Source: Warburgia ugandensis
Taxonomy: Eukaryota > Streptophyta > Magnoliopsida > Canellales > Canellaceae
DNA length: 64,000 nucleotides
Assembly (NCBI GenBank): GCA_035236585.1
Contig: CP141130.1
Location: forward strand, 32,623,501-32,687,500
Direction: 5' to 3'
Shown in pieces: positions 32,360 through 45,156 of the stretch. Numbering within the stretch: position 1 is the first letter of the stretch; each line of letters begins with the position of its first letter. A program made the translations under genes and the position numbers. Below the pieces are notes generated by a model, which saw nothing but the letters and a program-made list of their open reading frames with translations, was not told the origin of the DNA and searched no databases.

Positions 32360-34215
32360 AAATATTTTTCTCCCATTAGTACACTACTCAAATTTGATGA
32401 ACACCACCTAAAGCAAATATCCTCAATTTATCCTGAATTATCTCATTTTTTGAGAAAAGGGAAAAATTATCTAGGATTATTTCATAATTTTAAAATAAAT
32501 TGATCTAAACATATTAGGATTGTTATGAATTTTCAAATATGTTAGAAAACCATGGAGGAGGTTTTGAAAATTCTAAATTAAGCATTATGATTCTTAAATC
32601 ATTCATTTCACATTAAATCATATTTGTCATGAACTATTGAATTTTCCATAAATAAGGGCTTATGACAAAAATAAGTTTTAAAATCATCAAAGCTAAAAGT
32701 TTACCTTATAAATACATTTTGGATAAGTGGAATTTCATGCTTAATATGCTTGAAAATTAGCACATAATTTTGATAAATATCAAATTTATAATTACAACAA
32801 TATGATTATGAATCTTGAGCTAATTAAATAAATTCATATCCACATGAATTGATAAAAATTCATCATATGGATTCCAACCATTCCATAAATATCATAATAA
32901 TCATATCATACAAATAAGTCTATTCATCATGCGAATCAAAGTTAATCTAGGCTAGAAAACTATTTTTGTAACAAATTATGCATTCAAAATTTTAATAAGA
33001 AATCTAAAAATAACTCAACCATTATTTTATCATATAAAACTTACTTTTAGAATCTTAATTTATCTCATAAAAGAGGCATGATTTTTATCACCATAAAGTA
33101 TCATTAAACAATTTAAAGAAAAATATTTTTTCTAATAAATAAAATAGTTTTCCATAAAATTACATTCTCACATAACATGTCATTCATAGAACCTTTCAGA
33201 TGAGTGAAATCTAAATGTTACAAGCTGTAATCCTAGAAAAATAATATTCTTTAAAAAATAAATTTTCTGATTTTGATACCATGAATTGAAACTTTCTAAT
33301 CCTATGTATCAAGACCAAAAATTATGCAATATGAGATGGTGCTTTGATACTACTAATGGGCCCTAACAGAATATCCTGACCCATAGTGGAGAAATCAAAG
33401 GTCAACTTTTTCTCTATAATTTAAAAAAAGAAAGATCGTCATATCACAAAGAACCCTAGGCTAAACTAGAGATTATATAATCAATAACTTACCTCCCAAA
33501 GCTATGGAAGTCCTTATCAATCCACCCTCATTTTGATCTTAACCTTTTTTCACAATCTTCATTCTTATTTTTCATGTAAAGTTGGCTCCAATTAGAAGAG
33601 TAAGCACGTGAACAAACCAAACTTTAAATTTAAAGAGGCTAGAGAGGGAGAGAAATGACCAAGGGACATTTCTTCTTTAAATGCCTCTAGGGTTGCATCA
33701 CTATGGATGGGGTGCTGCCTCTAGTTTATATAGAAGTGTAGGTAAGTTTCCAATATAAAAACTCCCTATTATACTTTACTTTTCCTATTCAACACCAATT
33801 AGGAAAGTCCTTTGATTCTCTTCTCTTTACTTGACTGTTTATGTTACAATAAATTTTGCTTCTAGTTTATGAAAGGGAGCATCTTACATATGTGAGCACC
33901 TACTATTGATCATTATAAAAAACATTTAATAGAGCAATTTATAATCTTGACTTTACACTATTAAGAAGTTATTTTACCAAATTGCCCTCCCACTTTTCCA
34001 AATTCACTTATGTATCTATGTGAGGCAAGTGAATTTCATTTACCTAGATGTTCAAGATGCATAAGCTCATGTGGGCCCTGAAGCTTCTTAGTAACTTTAA
34101 TAAATCTATTTGATAAACTCTTTCATCAAATATCACACATGGATATCTCAAGTCCATTTCATGATGGGACCCACCTAAATATTTTTTCCATGAAGTAGCG
34201 AATCTCATATTGAGT
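32360..34215. other. Unresolved AT-rich DNA, possibly a minus-strand retroelement
   Basis: No protein-like frames. On the minus strand TAGTATCAAAGCACC at about 33340-33354 resembles the initiator-Met-tRNA primer site (TGGTATCAGAGC). If real, an LTR would extend upward from about 33360. I found no partner LTR or gag, so this is a weak suggestion. Confidence 0.25.
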
Positions 34216-34220
34216 AGTAG

Positions 34221-37021
34221 TGTAGGTTTAAAATTACTCACAAGCTCACAAATCAGTATAGTATTTTCATGCAAGTGAGGTTGATCTCACAAGGAATCTC
34301 ACATATTTGCAATGGATTGGATTCTATTTAGATCAATTAACTTCAAATATATGATCAAACTAAGAAGGAAACATGCGTGGAATTATAAACTAGAACTAAA
34401 AGAAACTTTCTAAAAAATTAAAAATAAATAATGAAATTAGAAACTAACCTAATTAACATGCATTTAACTAAAGGAAACTAATGTAAGTAAGAATGAATTA
34501 ATCTAAGAAATACAAACAAAAGAAACTACTTAAACCAAAACTTTCCTAAATCAGAATTAGAAACTTTCTAAAACAAAATTAGGAAACTTTCTAACATCAA
34601 AATAACATGCAAAAGCAAGTAACCAATGATATCTATCTAGATTTAATAAGAAATTAGAAACACGCATGTGAATGGAAACTACAATTAAAGAGACTTTCTA
34701 AATTTAACACTTTCCAAATCCTAATACTTCATAAAGATAGAACTTTCTAAAAAGAAAAAAAAAATTATAAACCTAAACTAAGATACAAAAATCTAAATAA
34801 TAACTTCCAAAACAAGATTAAACAACTAAACAAACCGCAAATAAAAAAGAAAAGTGACATAGTCCCATACGCGTAATCCATGGATTGTGCGCATGGTTGA
34901 TGGGTCCTAAAATGGCCAGAATTGATACCTTTAATGCAAACAAACATTCAACCAAAGCTATGAAATTAATAAAGAACCTAAAAATCTAAGTGGGTTGCTG
35001 AGGATTAAAGCAAATAAACTATTTTGATGGCTGGAAACAAAGCACAAAGTTAAGAGGAGAAAAAATTCAAATTTCAACTACTTAAGAACACTAAACAATT
35101 CAAGCATAAGAAAGCAATTCAAATCACAACTTTTATGCAAGAAAAATAACTAGTTTTAAATTACTTTGATGAAAGAAACATTCCATGACAAGAATTCTCA
35201 CATAACTTTATTGAATTGCATCCAAATTACATTAAAATATAGATGCATAATATATGTTCTATTGCTGAAAATTGCATCTAATTCTTAAGCATGAAATCCT
35301 ACCTAAACAACACCAACAATGCAATCTAATGCTCAAAAATTAAATTGTGATCTATCCAAAGAAAACCCATGAAGGAATTTAAGAGAAAAAAGCTATGCAG
35401 GTGAACTAACTAAGGAAAATGTACCTAAACTAAAGGGAAAAAATAAGGTATAAAATGTAATTTTCTACGGGAAAACTCAAGGTTGCAAGTTATTTCTTCT
35501 CTGGTAAGTTATTTCTTCTCTTGGCTGCCACTACCAGAGAAGAATTAACTTAAATATTGAGAGAATAAGCAAGAAAACTAATGAAATAGTAGCGAAGAAG
35601 ATGGGAGAAGCTAAATGGAAAGAAAGGTACAAAACTATAAAGCAAAACAAGTGAAACTAAAGCAATTAAAACTAAACCAAAATAAGCAAACTACTAACCT
35701 GAATTGATAGAAAATAACTAAAAAATTAAAGGAAGAAAAATACCAAGGAAGTTCCAAAGTCTAGTAGCAACTAAGCACCAAAAGAGAGCTTGATTTCAAG
35801 GTATCTCACCCACCTCTACCTGAAAAATTCATATGAACCATGGGGGTATATATAGATGAGTGGGTTCTTAACTTAAAAAAGTGTGAATCCATGAGGAAAG
35901 TGTTTCCAGGGTTAGGGTATTGAATGAAGAAGGTTCGGAGGAGGAAATTTAAGTAGGAATGATGTCATAAAGATGACATAAGAGAGAAATAAATATGAGC
36001 AAGTTGGTTTCTAAATTAGAAAGGGGGAGGCATCCTTTTCCATGGAGGGAAAGTGGCCCTCCACCTTCCTAATTGAATGGTGAGATGAGAGGAGGAGATG
36101 GGGAATGAAAATTGGTGAAAAATTCTATGTAAGATCTAGGGTTTGGATAGTTTTGAATTGACTTATACTTAGAGTTTCCATCTTAGGAAACCACATGACT
36201 TTAAGCACTTCAACAAGGGGGAGGCGCCAGTTGTTGAGGAGGTGCCTCCCTCCTTAATGTAATTTTTGTGTAACCTTAGGATGGAGGGTGGATTAAGGTG
36301 GAAAATGGATTAGGAATGTGGAGTTTTCTCTCTTGATGATTCCCTTAATGCATGATCATCTTACCTTTTACATTAATCTCATAAAAACCCTTAAAAATCA
36401 CACTTTTAACATAGAAAAGTTGCTTGAATTGATGCTCCAAACATGTGACTCCATGTGGCATTTCTCCTTGGCTTGATAGCTCATTCCTTAATGGCTTAAG
36501 TGGTTTCAATACTTGACTTCAAGGCTTGAGTAGCTTGTATGGCTCATCACCCTTTTTTATGGCTTTAATGGATTAGGTGGCTTGAGTGGCTCCCATGCAA
36601 TGGTGGAAATGCATGAATTTTTGTATACATCATTTTAATCACCTTTGCTTTCTTCCAATTTCTTCTGGGTGCTTCGCCCCGTACTACTGGGCAGGGGCAT
36701 GCCATTCGATACTACCCTCAGCCAACTAACTATGTAGCTTGACCCGTGAAAAAATTTGCTAAGGGCAATATAAGCCATTGGATCATCTTCTCAATTCCTA
36801 CAAAATAGTAGAAAAAACCTAATTAAATCCTAAAAAATTATGACAATTCTCATACTTACTATGAATTAACTTCTGAACCTGCAAAATAAAAAACTTTTGA
36901 ATCACTAGGTTAGAAATGCATATGTTATAAAATTTTAGCTAAAAAACCTAATTTAACACTATAAGTTATAACACATGGGCAACTAATTAGGTACTTTTTA
37001 TACAAAATTAAACACTTATCA
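34221..37021 (-). mobile_element. Solo Athila/Tat-like LTR, same family as 3372-5953
   Basis: The segment starts TGTAGG and ends TTATCA. It is flanked by AGTAG (34216-34220) and AGTAT (37022-37026), a target duplication with one mismatch. It is colinear with the LTR at 3372-5953. On the sense (minus) strand CTATATATA at 35847-35855 is a clear TATA box at the place where the other copy has CTATAAATT. There is no internal region, so it is a solo LTR left by recombination between two LTRs. Short frames inside are chance. Confidence 0.8.
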
Positions 37022-37431
37022 AGTATCTTATATTCTTGGTGAGTTCAACATGTATCCCAAAGTATCTATGTATAACTTAAAATTAGATTTCATCACTTGA
37101 TAACTCAATAATAAATAATGGGACCACTTTGAGCTATGAACCTCCCAAGTCAAAGAGCATAGATGGTTATGCTCTATCTAAAACATTCCTTTAATCATGT
37201 CCATCGAATGTTTTGATATGTCAAGATCATGTCCTATGTATGTATACACTACCGTACATGATCATGTATATCTTGAATTTGTACTTAGATGATTAAAAAT
37301 GATTATCTTCAATCATATTGGTAACATTACATTTAACAAATGCTCTAAAATGTGAATTTCCTATCCATTTCTCACTTGAGAATATCTTTAGGTTTACAAA
37401 GATTTGAAATTTCATTTCTCCTCATGTTGTA

Positions 37432-37460
37432 TGATATATATATATATATATATATATATT
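37432..37460. repeat. (TA)n microsatellite
   Basis: About 14 consecutive TA dinucleotides. It is a likely length-polymorphic site. Confidence 0.9.
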
Positions 37461-37499
37461 ACATAGAATAACCATGCATTTAGTAGTTTTGGCCATTTA

Positions 37500-39735
37500 T
37501 TTAACTTACATATCACTAATTAGGGTTTATTTTACAATTTTGTAGGTTTAGAGTACACATAAGAAAAAGGATATTTTAGTGATTTTACCCTTAAAAAGAG
37601 AAAATTTAGAAACCAAGCCTTATCAAGGGCTCACATACCATAAGAGATGGTCTAGAATTATAGAATGTTACAGGGGTATTGTTATCAAAACAATCAAAAA
37701 CCCTAAAGTAGAGACCGAACCTTATTCGTAATAAAGAGAGTGTCATTATCAAAAGATAAGGTGGCATACTTCCCATAAATAAATGAATATATTTCATCAC
37801 CTTTGAAAAGCTTATAAGTGAAGATTGAAGGTCACATGTATGAGAAATACCAAGCATATGAAGCACTTAAAGTTTGGGGCCAGCAGAAGCAAATTCCACT
37901 TGCAGTTTTTCTCTCATCACTTCAAGATGGGACCACCTAAAGGGGGTGCACGAATTTTCCATGATGAGAGGGAGAAAATCGATGAAAAATATGTTTTTAT
38001 GGGAAAAGTATTCAACAATTTTGAATTTGAATGAAAGGGGAAAGAGAAAGAGTATATAAGGAGCAAAGATAAGAAGAAAGATAAGCAGGAAGGAAGCTTT
38101 CTTAACTTAGGTCTCATAATGTATCCAAATTCCTATGTAACAAAGTATCCAAGTTCTTATGCATTTTGAATAAAAAGGGAGAGAAAATGAATAGAGAAGA
38201 GAGAGAAGAGGATAGGAGGTGGAAAGATTGATAAGGAGGAAAGGAGGGAGTTTCCTTGAGGAATCTTCCTAAGAAAAGGATGTGTTTTTCATGTTATGGT
38301 GGAGGAGGTTTCCAAATTGCTTTGGCTATACTTCAAAGAATCTTCAAGAAAAACAAGTAGCATTCAACCAATCTGTTTCTTACTTTCATCTTCTTCCTTC
38401 ATACATTCAAAGTTCTTTTCTATTTAAGCATTCATCCCATCTTCTACCTTCATCAACATATCACCACACCCTATCCCTTCTCCCACCTATATCCAATGTG
38501 CAACACCCCCACCTCCCCCCGCCCCCAAACAAACCAACTCTTCCCTCTCTCATAAAGCAGAGTAGTCCACTTCTCATCCATTCATTCTCACCTCCTTCCA
38601 CATCCCAACATCAATCTCATATTCTTATATTCTCCACACCTCCCTCTCTCATATTTCATACACACATACTTCTTAGCAGCCCACTTCTATCTCTCTTTCT
38701 CCTTAAACTTCATAACATTCATCTTTTCAATATTTTATCTTCACCTTTTTTCATGGCTGGTTGAGTGTTTCTCCTTGTAGAAAAGTTGCTAGTAAGGTAA
38801 TGATCTTTAGCTTTGTTGAGTGACATAACAAGAGCTAAGTCATTATGTGGTGGAGGAAAGCAAGGTGGTAGAGTAGGTTGGAAGAGTTTCCAAAGTGGTC
38901 TTGTTGAGTGATACAGCAAGAAAAGGAATGAAATCTATTCCATTTCATAGGAATTTCTATGCTTTTTTTATACTTTATACATGTAAATGTTTTCAATTCA
39001 GAGTGAAATAAAGTGTGCTTTCATTGTTTAACTAGTATGCTATTTACTTTGCTCTACCTTTAGTTTGCTTTCCTTTGTATTTAATAAAGTTAAGATTATT
39101 TTTAAATTAACTTAATAGTTGTCATAGTCATAATAATAACTCTAGAGTAATGTTTATTATGCTATGCTAAATTTTCATTCTAGGGTTAGGATGAAGCCAT
39201 TATAAGATTAAGTATATTCACTTAGAGTATCTTAGATAAAAGTGTGCTTAATTATCAATTTAGAGAATAGCAAATTGACTTATTTATTTAGTATTATTTT
39301 CATAAGTTATATCATGCATATTCTATAGTTAGAAACTAATTATATATTTTAATTAATTGGTTTAGAGAACTTAAGACAATTTGTGTCTTAAGAAGACAAG
39401 TTGTATTAGAAATAAGAAACTAAATTAAGCAAGATACTAAAATTGAGAAAACATAGACTTTGGGTCTTTTTAATAGAAAAAACTAGCTTACATGAATGTG
39501 ATGTGTTTAAATTGAATATGGTGGATTCTAAACCCTGGACTTTAGTTAATTGGTTAATTTTATATCTCTTTAGTATTTAAGTTTAATTGCTTATTTCTTA
39601 ATTTATTGGTTAGGTTAAGTTAATTTGATTAGATTTTAATTAAAATTTATAAAGAGTCCTCGTGGGATCAACTCGTACTTGCACAATTCTATACTTGAAT
39701 AAATCCATGCACTTGCAGCTATAATTAGAACACAT
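37500..39735 (+). mobile_element. Athila/Tat-like 5' LTR, sense orientation (start approximate)
   Basis: The right end carries the CTCGTGGGATCAACTCGTACTTGC motif (here CTCGTGGGATC followed by ACTCGTACTTGC, near 39660) that precedes the primer site in this superfamily. A decayed primer site follows at 39744. A pyrimidine-rich block (38440-38730) occupies the position seen in the related LTRs at 45620-47907 and elsewhere. The left boundary is not visible; 37500 is a guess. The 160-codon frame at 38282-38764 is pyrimidine-run low complexity and not a gene. Confidence 0.55.
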
Positions 39736-39743
39736 TAAGTTTC

Positions 39744-39761
39744 TGACATAGTTGCTGGGGA
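39744..39761 (+). promoter_or_regulatory. Decayed tRNA-Asp-type primer-binding site
   Basis: TGACATAGTTGCTGGGGA matches 13 of 18 bases of the Athila/Tat primer site TGGCGCCGTTGCCGGGGA; four of the five differences are transitions. It is followed by AATTGCAATGG; the minus-strand site at 3348 is followed by AATCACAATGG. This marks the LTR-to-internal junction of the plus-strand element, whose interior is cut after about 100 bases by the Tekay-type LTR at 39861. Confidence 0.7.
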
Positions 39762-39860
39762 ATTGCAATGGAGTTTTAGTTGAACCTAGGTTAAATTACT
39801 TTACTGCTAGTCTAAATTTAGGTTTGCACGCATATTAGTTGCATTCTTTTTTATATAGTT

Positions 39861-42800
39861 TGAAACAACCTTCAATTTTAAGTTATTTGTGTAATTATAT
39901 TGCATTTTAATTGGGATGAAAACCAGGAATTGAATTCCATGAAAATTGAATTCTAAAGATGTGACTCCTTTGAAAACTCAAAATTTAGACTGAAAATGTC
40001 AGAAATGGAATGTACTTGTCTATATGATTCTAACTATAGTAAGTTTGCACGAAACAGAGATCAAGATGGAAAAGTCCAAAGTTTTGCTAATTTAGGAAGG
40101 GGACCAAATTGATAATGGCACCCCCAACATGCTTGGATATGATCCTACAAAAGGGCTCGCCATGTGAGAAGCACATAGACACATGGTGGGTCAACCCACC
40201 ACATGTCACTTAGCTTTCCTCTATTAGACAACAACCCAAAACAAGGAAAAATGGGGGACATCAAAGAAAATGGAAAATAAAAATAAAAAAATACCAGCGT
40301 CCACCTCCACACCCCCCCCAATCCAATCTCCTTCTCCCTAGCATTAGATTTTTCCAACATTGGTGACCCAAAAAAAACCCATGTTTCCCTCTACTTAGAC
40401 CTCCCCATTAGCGCATACCCATTTTCTAGGTCTTCCTCTTTAGTACCAGAACCCTTTCTCCTCTTTTTCCCCTCTCGGGGCAACATTGTGATGACCCGGG
40501 TTTCTAAAACACATTTTCATAAATATTTGCAAAGGTAGAGCCCTGATTTTGAAAATTTTTAAAATACAAACAGCGAAAACATATTTTCTTTGAAATTGAT
40601 TTGTCAAAAACCCGAGTGCCACCTTAAATTACTTATCATCATAGATTTTTGTATAAAATAAAATTTTTATTGAATATCAATATAAATACTTTTATTAAAA
40701 TCAGGATCAATCCAGTGGTTCATATACACAACCCTGGTAGTCATTACATGCCTTGTCTAAATATTACAATCCAAATTACAAAAAAATTAATACAATCTTC
40801 CTCAGAGTAAATACCCTGATCCGTAGTTTGGTGATGATTATCTACAAGTCTTGAGCTTTCAATCTTCCTTTACTGTATCTAAGATATTGTAAACATTCAA
40901 ACATATACAATATCTCAGCAAGCTATGCTTGGTAGGGGATTTAAGAAATATATTTAATATATCTCAAAATCAACAGTTCATTATATCTATGATATAAATC
41001 AATTTATACAATTGAATAACCATTTTATCCTTCACTCATCATATGAATTATATGTATATATTACATATAAATGAAACCACTGAAAATCATGACTATAATC
41101 AATATCATCAATAATATCTCATTTCCAAACTAATTTCAATATTAACACTAGGTGTTAGTATAAAATCATACCGTATTGGGAATAATCCTCCAATACAACA
41201 TCGGTAATAAATTTTACCGGGCATCTCATCATGCCATAACATAGGCATCTCATCATACCACAATCAATTGCACATAATGTAAAATATCAAAGGACTACCA
41301 TGCTCTCAGTCTCAATTTGTACAATGTGCCCGGATAACTACATAATACTCCATTGATACCACGGTGGAAAATACATATTCATGTTCGTATGGGGGGAACC
41401 ATGGCTATCACAATGGCGGCCTTCCCATAATTGCCCCACTCGACGTTTTGCCTCTCTTTGGGCACGGTATCATCATCATAATCAGTTTTAGAGAGCGGGT
41501 GGCCAAACCCTCATAACTCTCCTATCATTGGCATCCCCAAGAATAACCCTGTCTTAAAATAAAACCACAAGCCTCCATGCTTGTATGAAAAATATTATTT
41601 CATACTTATAGACTGTGTCTGGTTATAATGGGACATGCTAACTTATTTCCTTAAGATTTAGGGGTCCAACTTATATAGTTCAAATCTTTCCATTCTACCA
41701 TTTTAGTAATTTCACAATTACTTAATCAATCCCTTTGTATTCATTTCAACATCATTTGTTGATTCATAACAATTCCAAGAAATTATAATCAAAACTCATT
41801 TATTAGGATACAATCATGTGTAGAATACATGTATCTTATGTATTGAATATATTCCTAAGGTACACCTACCTTTACTTTCATCAATCCCTCTTCTCATTGA
41901 TCTTGATCATCATATCCTCCATGTATCTGTCAAATCATATGTATATAGTCATTCCTCAACTTATTTATACTTCTTAATTGTTCTTTTGATCATCCTTACA
42001 TAAGATGATTTGGATCTTGTTCCTTAAATCATATTGGTCAAGGATCTAATCCATTGATCTACATTTGAATATAATATTTATACTACTTTAAAACATACAT
42101 ACAATATTATGATTCCTATAATTCTTGATCATTTAAGATCTCATTATGGATCTCATTTGATCTTTGATTATCTTAATTGTCATTTTTATTAGGATTAGAT
42201 AGTTTATTATCCTTTTATGATCTTATTACTATTCAATCAGTTAATGTTTTACTGATTGAAGATAATTTATGCACTCCTAATTCTAGATAGCTCCTTATTT
42301 CAGAATTGACTAAGGCTTACTAGTTAAAAGCTGCTTACATAGTGGTTAATTCAATCCTTATGTAAAGAGGCATTTAGACCTCACAAACATCGTTAGAATG
42401 TGGGGGAAGAGCAAGGCTCTACTAGAGAACCCTCTTAACCACCATGTTTAGCATTTTCTAGGGTGACCTTATCTCAACCTTCATAAGGTTTCTATGAGCA
42501 TTAAACCCTAAGTATTCTTGCTATTTGATTTTAATTAAATCCATGAACATTTAAATTGTCATTCATGGGATTTATTATTCTCCTAAATTGGGCCAAGGAA
42601 ATGATATTTCTTATATTGTCCTACTAACTATAGCCCTTACTATTATTAAGCCCACATTCACATTCATTCTAATTGTCCATCAATGTCTATTTTCATTTAA
42701 TAACATTTTTCATGTAATTTATATAACATGAACAATTAAAGCATAAATAATTAAATCTACTAAGCAAATAAAAATAACATTTATAATAGAATTTAATAAT

Positions 42801-45156
42801 TCACATGCTCATTTGAATGCATCACATTTATTAATTTTGATCAAATGATCATATTTTGATTTCTATTCATTTTTTATCCCATTAAGGGTTTAGATTTTGA
42901 TCTTTCATTTTTATTCAGATCTATCACATTCTCTTAATGTGATATCATCACTAGATCATTGATGCATCTCATCATATGATTTGATCTTTCTTGATCCAAC
43001 CGATCAAGAAGATCTTAAGTCAATTTATCTAAATCAAGGGCATAGATTTTAATTTATCCATAATTATCCACATCAGGCCATTCATCTCTCATGATCTTAT
43101 CATTAGATTATCATTCATACTATTTTATAGTTGCTGATCATACTCGATTAGTCAAATCAAGTAAATCCATTATTATTTTAAATATTTCTCTACCATTAAG
43201 GTTAAATTTCTTAATTCATCCCAGATCAATCACATACAACTCTTGATTCCATGTTTTCTTATCACTAGATCACTGATGGATTAGAAATCCAAGGTCTGAT
43301 TATGTCAGATTTGACTAATCTTGGGAATTAATACATATTTTTATAATTTATGAATTTTTACAGTGAATAAAATATAATTTTTATATTTCCATTAGATTCT
43401 ACTCTTCACCCAAGATCCATAGCTTCTTTCTGATCTTGATTTGGAGTTAAAATGAGCTTTGAATTGCATTTTTAAGATTTCAAATCAAAACAAGGGACCC
43501 AGATTCAATCTGGGTTTCCTGGATTGAGAGGTCGATCAGTGGCCCACCCCCATCTCATTCCACTAATGATAGTAGGTGTATGGAGAGGGGTGACCTGGGA
43601 TAGCCGAGACGGTCTAATCTAGACCGTCATATCAGTTTTTCCCTACATCTCCCAGATTTGAATGATCTAGCATCTTAGATTTCATCCCCTAGGGTTTTGG
43701 GATCCTCTAAATCCATCCAATTGCTCAAAATATTCAAAATTTTAGGTTTTATAGGTGTTTTCCACCTGGTTCATTGGTACTGGATTCACCAAAAAAATTT
43801 AGCCGAAAAATCCATTCCAATGATCCTCAGGCATGGAAAACTGACGGAATGTTTACAGGGAGAAGAGTGGAACCTACTTGAAGTGTTCAGTGGTGAGAAA
43901 AACACCGAAAAAATAGAAAATTTCACTAAAAATAGAACTATGCTGGAGTTACTGCTTTTGAAGATGGGTATAATCCGAACAAGATGAACGGTTTAGATCT
44001 GGATTTCAACGGCTGAAATCAAATGTCTAATTGAAAAACAGTACCAAGGGGAAACCCTAGCTCCATTGGAGACGACATGTCTATGGAAGCGCCCGATAGA
44101 TTTGGGGGAATATTCCCCTCGGGTGCGTCCGCAAACATGCTCTGCTGCTATAAAGGGAATAGAGAGAAAAGAAAAGAAGAAAAGAAAGAAAAAATAAAGA
44201 AAAAGGAAAGAAGAGAGAAGAGAGAAGAGAGAGAAAGAGGAGGAAAGAGAGGGAGAGTCCAGGGAGTTTGTGCAATTTCATGTAGCCTGTAGGAGGGGTA
44301 TTTTATAGGGTTATTTTTGTATTATTTTAATCAAAATTTTAATTATTTTCATTTTAAATGATTTTTCACTTTTCTTATAAAATTAAAAGCATATACCTCA
44401 TCATGTTTATTCTTCATCATTGATATTCCTTGAGTTAGCTGTCCATCAGCTCACCTAACTTTTGTAGACCCCACACAAAAGTAAAATAACCATTTTACCT
44501 TTATGGGTAAATGTAAATTCACAAAATTAAGAAAAATAGGAATTTTTCACTCAAGCTCAGATTTCAGCGTGCTTATAGTCATTCTGACTGGTTTTCCATG
44601 AATGATTCCAAATATCTATGTTTCAAGACTTGATTCTTTTTCTAAAAATTAATATTATATTAAATATAATATTCTACCTTGATTTTTGTAAAAATTCCAA
44701 TTAATTCCAAAAAAAAATTTGTGTTTTCACAAGCACTCCACTATTGACACCAATGCGTCCCACGCGAGCACCCATTCTCCTTCCCCCTTTCTTTTGTTGC
44801 ACAATATCTCTCCCAGGCAGTGACTATGCCAAGATGGCCAACTAGTGCTAAATTCCCTTTTCCTTCTCCTTTTCCCCTGTTGAATTTCCCTTTGGCACAG
44901 CCGTCCCGACACTCAGGTGTGCAATGGCCGGTCATGCAAATCTCTATTCCTTCCCTATTCTTCCCTTTTTCTTGCACAGCCTGATCCACTCTATAGGTTG
45001 GTATGCCAAAAAACCTTTTTCTTCCCTGCTTATGTTCCTTCTCTGACATGGATGACCCGCCTTGCAGGCCGACGCACCAAAGCCTCCCCCTTCACCCTTT
45101 TACTTGAGTTTCTCCCCTGTAGCTGGACTCTAGGTGGTGACCTTGCCAATGCCATT
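39861..45156 (+). mobile_element. Tekay-type long LTR, copy A (interrupted)
   Basis: The parts 39861-40486 and about 44737-45156 match the start of the 3' LTR at 61412 in order: the AACAACCTTCAATTTT start, the ACACATGGTGGGTC block near 40178, the CATTAGATTTTTC block near 40343, the CTAGGTCTTCCTC block near 40426, then CAATGCGTCC at 44751 and AATTCCCTTTTCCTTCTCCTTT near 44850. The gap is a solo LTR. At 45157 the copy is broken again by another solo LTR. A 90-base distal piece may survive at 49664-49757. No internal region remains. Confidence 0.75.
40487..44731 (-). mobile_element. Solo LTR (4.2 kb) nested in LTR copy A
   Basis: The ends TGTGATGACCCGGG (40487) and TTTTCACA (44731) form TGTGA...TCACA terminal repeats. 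They interrupt copy A exactly between its CCCCTCTC block and its CAATGCGTCC block. Flanks AACAT (40482-40486) and AGCAC (44732-44736) agree at three of five bases, the differences being transitions, so the target duplication is decayed. The sense strand is minus: CACCAAGC-type polyadenylation-region sequence (ACCAAGCATAGCTTGCTGAG) reads correctly there, near 40910-40935. The end CCCGGGTCATCACA is shared with the solo LTR at 51816-54481. No coding region. Confidence 0.65.

Noticed and set aside
38282-38764. 160-codon open frame
   Set aside because: It is pyrimidine-run low complexity (serine, leucine, proline, phenylalanine only in quantity) inside an LTR, with no domain.
44077-44292. 71-codon lysine/glutamate-rich frame
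   Set aside because: It is a short purine run within a solo LTR and low complexity.
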